A stretch of DNA of 64,000 nt from Chondrosia reniformis (taxonomy: Eukaryota > Porifera > Demospongiae > Chondrillida > Chondrillidae). The translations under genes were made by a program, and so were the position numbers. Under the pieces are notes generated by a model. That model did no database searches and had not been told where the DNA came from. It saw only the letters and a list, made by a program, of their open reading frames with translations. Location of the stretch: NCBI GenBank assembly GCA_947172415.1, contig OX359199.1, positions 832,001-896,000 of the forward strand. Direction: 5' to 3'. Positions 58,197-64,000 of this stretch are shown here, one piece after another. The first letter of the stretch is position 1, and every line of letters begins with the position of its first letter.

Positions 58197-61100
58197 ATGG
58201 CAAAGTCCTTGCTCGTCTTCTATTCAATTGTGATTCTTATTGTAGCATTAGCTGCCGGTAATGGAAGGTCTGAGGATTATCCATTCAGAAATACTTCTCT
58301 ACCGTGGGACGAAAGAGTGAAGGTAGGTAGTACGTATATTCTCATAGCTCATATAGATCTCATAGCTATAGGCTATGAGATCACGTTTTAAAAAGTGTTT
58401 TAATGACTTAGGATCTTGTTGATCGACTAACATTAGACGAAATGGTCGCACAAATGTCTCACGGAGGAGCTGAACTGAATGGTAAGTCGCCTGCATGTTG
58501 CCAAACCGACTGCATGTTATGTATGTATGTATTAGGCATAGACATGACCTTACGTATGAGTCGTAATAGCGTCCGCATATTATTGTTGTGCATGTAATAA
58601 TTACTAGCACTTTTTATCGTGTTAGGCCCCGCACCGGCCATAGAAAGACTTGGAATTAATCCTTACCAGTGGGGAACAGAGTGTCTTAGCGGTGATGTTC
58701 GTGCAGGTCCTGCTACCTCATTTCCTCAGTCCATCGGAATGGTATATAACCTGACTCAGCTTCCTACATTATAATTATATGTTTAATAGAAACATTTAGT
58801 GAATTGGAAGCAGTTTTGATTACTCTTAACGTTCTTCAGTATATATAATGGAACTATTACTCCACTTCTATAGGCTGCCACATTCAATTACGACATAGGC
58901 TATGCTGTTGCCAAGGCCATTAGTGATGAAGTTAGAGCTAAAGTGAGTACCAAAAGTTTCCAATCAGAAAATTTGTTCAATTTACTGAATTATCCCATGT
59001 GAATTCTAAATTAACAGAACAATAACTACACTGCCCATGGAGACTATGGTTTTCATACAGGACTGAGTTGTTGGTTAGTAATACTTTAAAATAATAGTAA
59101 ATTAACTGTTATCGTCCTATGAGATTATTGCACTTTATCTCCATACAGGTCTCCGGTTTTAAATATTCTCAGAGATCCGAGATGGGGAAGGAACCAGGTG
59201 GGGGTGACTCTGTGTTGTTGCTGTAGATCTTAATTAAAAACTAAACTTGTTGGTATTTGTTAATAAGGAAACGTATGGGGAGTGTCCATTCTTGTCTTCA
59301 ATGCTCGCTGATGCAAATGTGAGAGGACTGCAAGGAAGTAAGTTTTGTATTTAAAATACCCAAGCATTTACTATGACATTATATTACAGCGCTATAGCTT
59401 TTTAAGTGAAACAACTTCTTATAGTTGCTTGGGTTTTTCTTAGAGTAGTAATACTTCATTTTTATCACTCCTTTCAGATGATAAGCGTTACATTGAGACT
59501 AATGCTGGCTGCAAGCATTTTGATGTTCATGGAGGTCCAGAAAATATTCCTGTGTCAAGGTTCAGCTTCAATGCTGTGGTTTCAGAACGGGATTGGAGAA
59601 CAACTTTTCTTCCTCAATTTGAAGCTTGTGCTAAAGCTGGATCATTTAGTTTCATGTGTAGCTACAACAGGTCTGAAATGAAGCAAATAGCAATTAAACT
59701 TCTCCAACAATGACTTAAATTTAATTTACTGCATGCATTGGCCTTTCTGTGTTCTACATCTTCTTGCACACATTTTTCTGCAGTATCAATGGAGTACCAG
59801 CATGTGCTAATAAGAAGCTATTGACAGACATAGCCAGAAATGAGTGGAACTTTACTGGCTATGTAGTCAGTGATCAAGGAGCAATTGGTAAGCCTCAGAC
59901 CCTCCTGTTCCTGACTCAGGATCAAATTTCAGGTTTCAAAGGGGATGAAACCTATTTTTGCTGCCAGGTTTCAAAAGATATAAAAGTATGTATAAACTCG
60001 GAAAGGGGGCTGTGAAAAACTTGAACCCATGAAATTGATCTATTGGCTCATACTTGAGCACCCTTCAACAGAGAGCATGGGCCACTCCCGTCTACTGTGT
60101 GTGGTTAATGATAAAGAATAAACAATCTGGGGGAAGTTAAGTAATTACTGACTATTTAACAGAGCCTGGTAGATTTGTTTTGATTTGGTTTCACAGGATC
60201 AAATTTCAGGTTTCAGAAGGCATGAAACCTATTTGAAACTTCTTGAACAACATGGTTTCAAAGGGTGCTCAAGTGTGTGCTAACAGATTAATTTCACGTG
60301 TTTCAAATTTTAACAGCCTTGTACATGTTTTCATACCTTTTGGAACCTGGCTGTTCAAAGTGTTTCAAATAGTTTTCATGCCTTCTGAAACCTGACATTT
60401 GATCCTGTGTTTGATTTGAATTGTTTAACATCATTAAGCATTAAGCATCTTGCTAGCTATATATATATATATATATGTCACAACATCACTGTTTTTTCTC
60501 ATTCCCTGATGATGATCCCTGTAAAGGCATCGGAACGTTGGAGTAATAAATTGTAATAAATTGTTACCAGGCTAGAGACAAATGATTAACTGCATAATAA
60601 TTGCTGTTTTTTAATTTAAGCCGGGTTGCTCTATCATGAGATTATATAGTTATACAATAGTTTTTATGCTGACTTTACACATGATCCTGTAGGTACCTTG
60701 TCGCACATCCTCTCAAACATTTTGATTTGGAGCAGTTAGAGAACATGTTTTAGAAAAATATACTAGAAGCTTCTACATTTGCAGTTACAATGGCGCATTA
60801 TATAATAATTCCTTTCTTCATTTTCTTTTTCTTCATCATCTCCTCGCCTGTTTCACCTCTACAGAGAACATTATGTACGCCCATCACTACACAAACAACA
60901 GTGTAGACACAGCCGCAGCTGCAGTGAATGCAGGAACATGTTTAGAGGATGCGAATTATGAGAAAAATATCTTTTCTTACATTGGTCAAGCTGTAAATGA
61001 GGTAATTAGCACCATTGTATATCAAACAGAATACCGATATATCTCAGTTATAAGATACAAACCAATATCCGATATGATTAACCTTGAACCATTATATACA

Positions 61101-63874
61101 GTAGAATCTCATTAACACGAAATTTGTAAGCAGTCCCTTGGATTTCGTGTTAACGAGATTCTACTGTACGTACACGTACACTGAATATCTTTATTGTTGT
61201 CTGATATATGAACACTTGTTTGTAGGGTAAGATTAGCAATGACACTGTAAAGGATGCAATGAGTAGACTGTTTATGACCAGAATGAGACTAGGAGAGTTT
61301 GATCCACCAGACATGAATCCTTACACAAAGTTAGTTCTGTACGCCATATAACACACTCACTGTAGTGAAGCTTCAGAGGAATGTAAAAGGTTCTTGTATA
61401 TATCAGTGATAATTAATTGCTTTTGTATTTTTGCATGAATAAAATTATATGATGAGACTGTATTTAAGTCTAATATATACAGTATACAGTACTGTTATAA
61501 TGCTGGTATCATCTATATATAAGAATATCATTAACTGTTTGTTGTGGCAGGTTGAATGTTAATGACTACATTCAGAGTCCATCTCACAGAGCACTTGCTC
61601 TGAATGCAACTCTTCAGTCTATGGTTCTGCTAAAGAACGACAACTTCTTTCTTCCTCTTCAAAAACAGTACAAAACTGTGGCAGTAAGCAGTGTCCTTAT
61701 CAGGACTGCACATATCCTACATGACGTGTATTATGTATACCAGTGATCTGATCAGGACTATATTGTACATGTATTATATACGTATGAAAAATCTAAGATA
61801 CCATTTTCCTACATGCTATATGCCTATATTCTGTAAAAGAGCCTATAGGGGAACTAAACCTGAAGAGAGCTTTGGATGAAGACACAGGAGTCTTTTCTTC
61901 CTTCTTTTCCCTTCTTTCATCTTCTTCTCCACTGGGTCAGACAGCCGTTTCTGGGAATTCCACCCTTCATCAGTGATCCTGGGAGTCTTTGTCCTTTTCT
62001 TTATCTTGATCTTCTGTGAATCCGTGGCTCCTTGTATTATATACATATGTCTGTCTGGTGCAGGAGAGTAAAAGGATGGCTCAGTAGAGAAGACACAAGT
62101 AAGAGGAGAAACTCTTGTATCCTCATCCAAAGCTCTCACTAGTTTTAGTTCCCCATAGGCCTTTTACTCTAAAGTAGAAGTATAGCTTGCTCAATATCTT
62201 CTTCTCTTCTCCACTGAGCCATGAATTACAATGTAAATGTTCTGTTACTGCACCTCCCGTTATTTCTATCATTGTGAGGTGGTAGGTCCATTCATCGATG
62301 ATCCAACTGCCCTCTTCGGTGACTATGCACCAGATCCAATGGTATGAACAGACACTGTTCACTTTTTGTACATGTATAATATAACATATGTACCTTTTAT
62401 ATAGATCACAATGTGTATATGTAGAGTTTGTATTAGCCCGTATGTCATTTATACGTATATGTGTGGCATGGTAATAGCTGCATTATTATGCTGGTTCAAG
62501 GGCTGTACATGCATGTTTTGGGACAGAGCTTTGGAGTGTGTATGATATAATGTAAAGATGTTAAATAGTTTTTGTAAGAAAAGGCAACACTACTTGATAA
62601 GTAACTATGATAATCAAAAGGGACTTCAGTCCAGTTAAACTAGCAATTGAAGTATATTTACATACAAGTGACTGTAATATCAACCATTTTGTGTCAGTAA
62701 TAATTATTTGTATTCAATGCAGATGCAGTACATATTAACACCCTTGAAAGCAATCTCCTCAACCTTTACCAAATCCAAAATCCAAAGTGCCTCTGGTTGT
62801 TCTGACCCGAAATGCCAGTGAGTTGAATGTGATAGTTTGTGAGTATTTCAGTGCTTTTAGAGTAGCTTGTACAACAAATGCACATGGAAATACTGAAGAA
62901 TTTAATTATTGAAAGCCAAAAAACTTGATGTATGTCTAATAATTAGCTAGTTAGTGAATAATTCACAGACAATGACTCAACTACCCACAATATCTGTTCT
63001 CCATAATGAAGGGCCCTCACCTGTAGTTACGTCTTGTTTATAAGATTTTCAATTAGCAAAGTCTAACCTCCGGATAATGTAAACTTACGTTTATATTATT
63101 ATATAGTCATATGGAGTCTATATATACATAACTAAAAATAGGTACGTAAATGTTACAACATCTTTAATCAGTCTCCAGATATGTTGCACTATGTTGATGC
63201 CCTATTCTGCTAGATCATATGACAAGGACTCCGTATTGAAGGCTACAAGCGGGGCTGACATTGTACTAGTTTGTTTAGGCACAGGAAACTCTATTGAGTC
63301 TGAAGGAAACGACAGAGCTGATATTAATCTTCCTGGCTCACAGCTGCAACTCCTTCAAGATGCTGTCTCCAATTCAAGTTGGTGAATCCAATTCTGATTT
63401 CAAACTGTGTTTACCCCAAAATTTTGTAATAATATATGTACGTACATGTATGCAAATGTAATATTGATGCATAATATCTGCAGAAGCACCAGCTATTCTT
63501 GTACTTTACAATGCTGGGCCACTGGATATCTCTTGGGCAAAGAACTCTCAAAATGTCAGAGCAATCATTGAGAGCTTCTTCCCAGGACAGGTACGTACAT
63601 ATGTATATACACTCAGTCTGATTGCCTATTTTCTCTTAAATCAGTCTCTCTATTCACGTCCTCTTACACTGACTGCCTATTCTCTCTTCACTGCACAGTC
63701 AGCAGGAGAAGGCCTGGTCCAGATATTGACTGGCAAGTACAATCCAGCCGGCAGGCTCCCTAACACATGGCCCACTTCACTGAGCAGTGTACCCGCCATC
63801 ACCAATTACACAATGGAGGGAAGAACCTATCGCTACTCTACTGCAACACCTCTGTATCCATTTGGCTATGGGCT
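58197..63874 (+). CDS. Secreted GH3 beta-xylosidase/glucosidase-like enzyme, 3' end outside the window
   Basis: 17 exons seen: 58197-58322, 58412-58481, 58626-58741, 58874-58942, 59018-59073, 59149-59197, 59268-59337, 59478-59670, 59784-59887, 60865-61001, 61226-61329, 61551-61683, 62279-62341, 62723-62817, 63214-63377, 63484-63590, 63699-63874. Phases all close and give 610 residues before the last donor. N-terminal MAKSLLVFYSIVILIVALAA is a signal peptide. SPVLNILRDPRWGRNQET, AGCKHFDVHGG, the nucleophile Asp in GYVVSDQGAI, and IESEGNDRADINLPGSQ with the likely acid/base Glu identify GH3 of the plant/fungal beta-xylosidase type. LYPFGYGL precedes the missing fibronectin-III-like C-terminal domain. 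The substrate cannot be fixed. It probably hydrolyses glycosides outside the cell or in lysosomes. Confidence 0.9.
59914..60068 (+). mobile_element. MITE family 'cacaggatcaaat', truncated copy 2
   Basis: Starts ctcaggatcaaatttcaggt and follows copy 1 through cggaaagggggctgt, then ends without its right terminus. In GH3 intron 9. Confidence 0.75.
60192..60409. mobile_element. MITE family 'cacaggatcaaat', copy 3
   Basis: Complete palindromic copy, cacaggatcaaatttcaggt to cctgacatttgatcctgtg, flanked by ttt. In GH3 intron 9. Confidence 0.85.
60505..60545 (+). repeat. Hammerhead-like motif
   Basis: CTGATGATGATCCCTGTAAA then GGCATCGGAACGTTGG: a CTGATGA box, imperfect stem and a GGAACGTT box. A degenerate relative of the 49837 motif. 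Confidence 0.3.
61099..61166. mobile_element. 68-bp palindromic MITE
   Basis: cagtagaatctcattaacac pairs with gtgttaacgagattctactg; flanked by TA. Minimal pogo-like derivative in GH3 intron 10. Confidence 0.8.
61790..62030 (+). repeat. Dispersed repeat R1, copy in GH3 intron 12
   Basis: Nearly full copy, very close to 51875-52095. A short inverted part follows at 62100-62175. Confidence 0.85.
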
Positions 63875-64000
63875 GTGAGTGCTCCTTTGTAGTATCACAA
63901 GGCACACACTGCATCCTTGCTATTTCATATGATCACCAATTACACAATGGCTGAATGCATTGACCCTTGTGTCCATTGACCCTTCGCAATAGATGATGAT

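Overview
The window is animal nuclear DNA. It has spliced genes with GT-AG introns, intronless tandem beta-tubulins, a pol III 5S rRNA gene, many minisatellites, MITE-like palindromes and non-LTR retrotransposon pieces. The conserved proteins are metazoan in type. The secreted GH3 enzyme and the dense small repeats suggest an early-branching animal, most likely a sponge; that placement is inference.

Layout. 1-300: hAT-type transposase relic (-). 1086-6385: a 15-exon gene (-) for a 917-aa protein joining a TAZ-like zinc-binding segment to a C-terminal protein kinase; every exon phase closes. 7140-13500: a tandemly duplicated block of head-to-head genes for small secreted proteins of one unrecognised family (A1/B1, A2/B2, truncated C1); the intact relative C2 lies at 22871-23716. 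Between them are a broken seryl-tRNA synthetase locus (14335-17117), a long inverted repeat (17553-19823), a 101-bp tandem repeat with a hammerhead-like motif, and a non-LTR retrotransposon 3' end (21265-22503, -). 24403-24521: 5S rRNA gene. 25138-32772: four intronless beta-tubulin genes (-). 33127-52910: a complete 29-exon EFTUD2/Snu114 spliceosomal GTPase gene (+, 974 aa) whose introns have gained many repeats; an EF-hand gene sits antisense in intron 13. 53230-64000: a duplicated module of an EF-hand gene (-) plus a GH3 glycosidase (+); the first GH3 copy is a pseudogene fragment, the second runs off the right edge.

The genes do not form a pathway. EFTUD2 (splicing) and the tubulins (cytoskeleton) are housekeeping genes sharing a short divergent intergenic region at 32773-33126. 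The best candidates for undescribed biology are the A/B/C secreted family, the TAZ-like/kinase fusion, and minisatellites in EFTUD2 introns that start at, and in one case repeat, the 5' splice site.

Exon limits were read by eye from splice motifs, frame continuity and, for conserved genes, the known family sequence. No search or alignment program was run.
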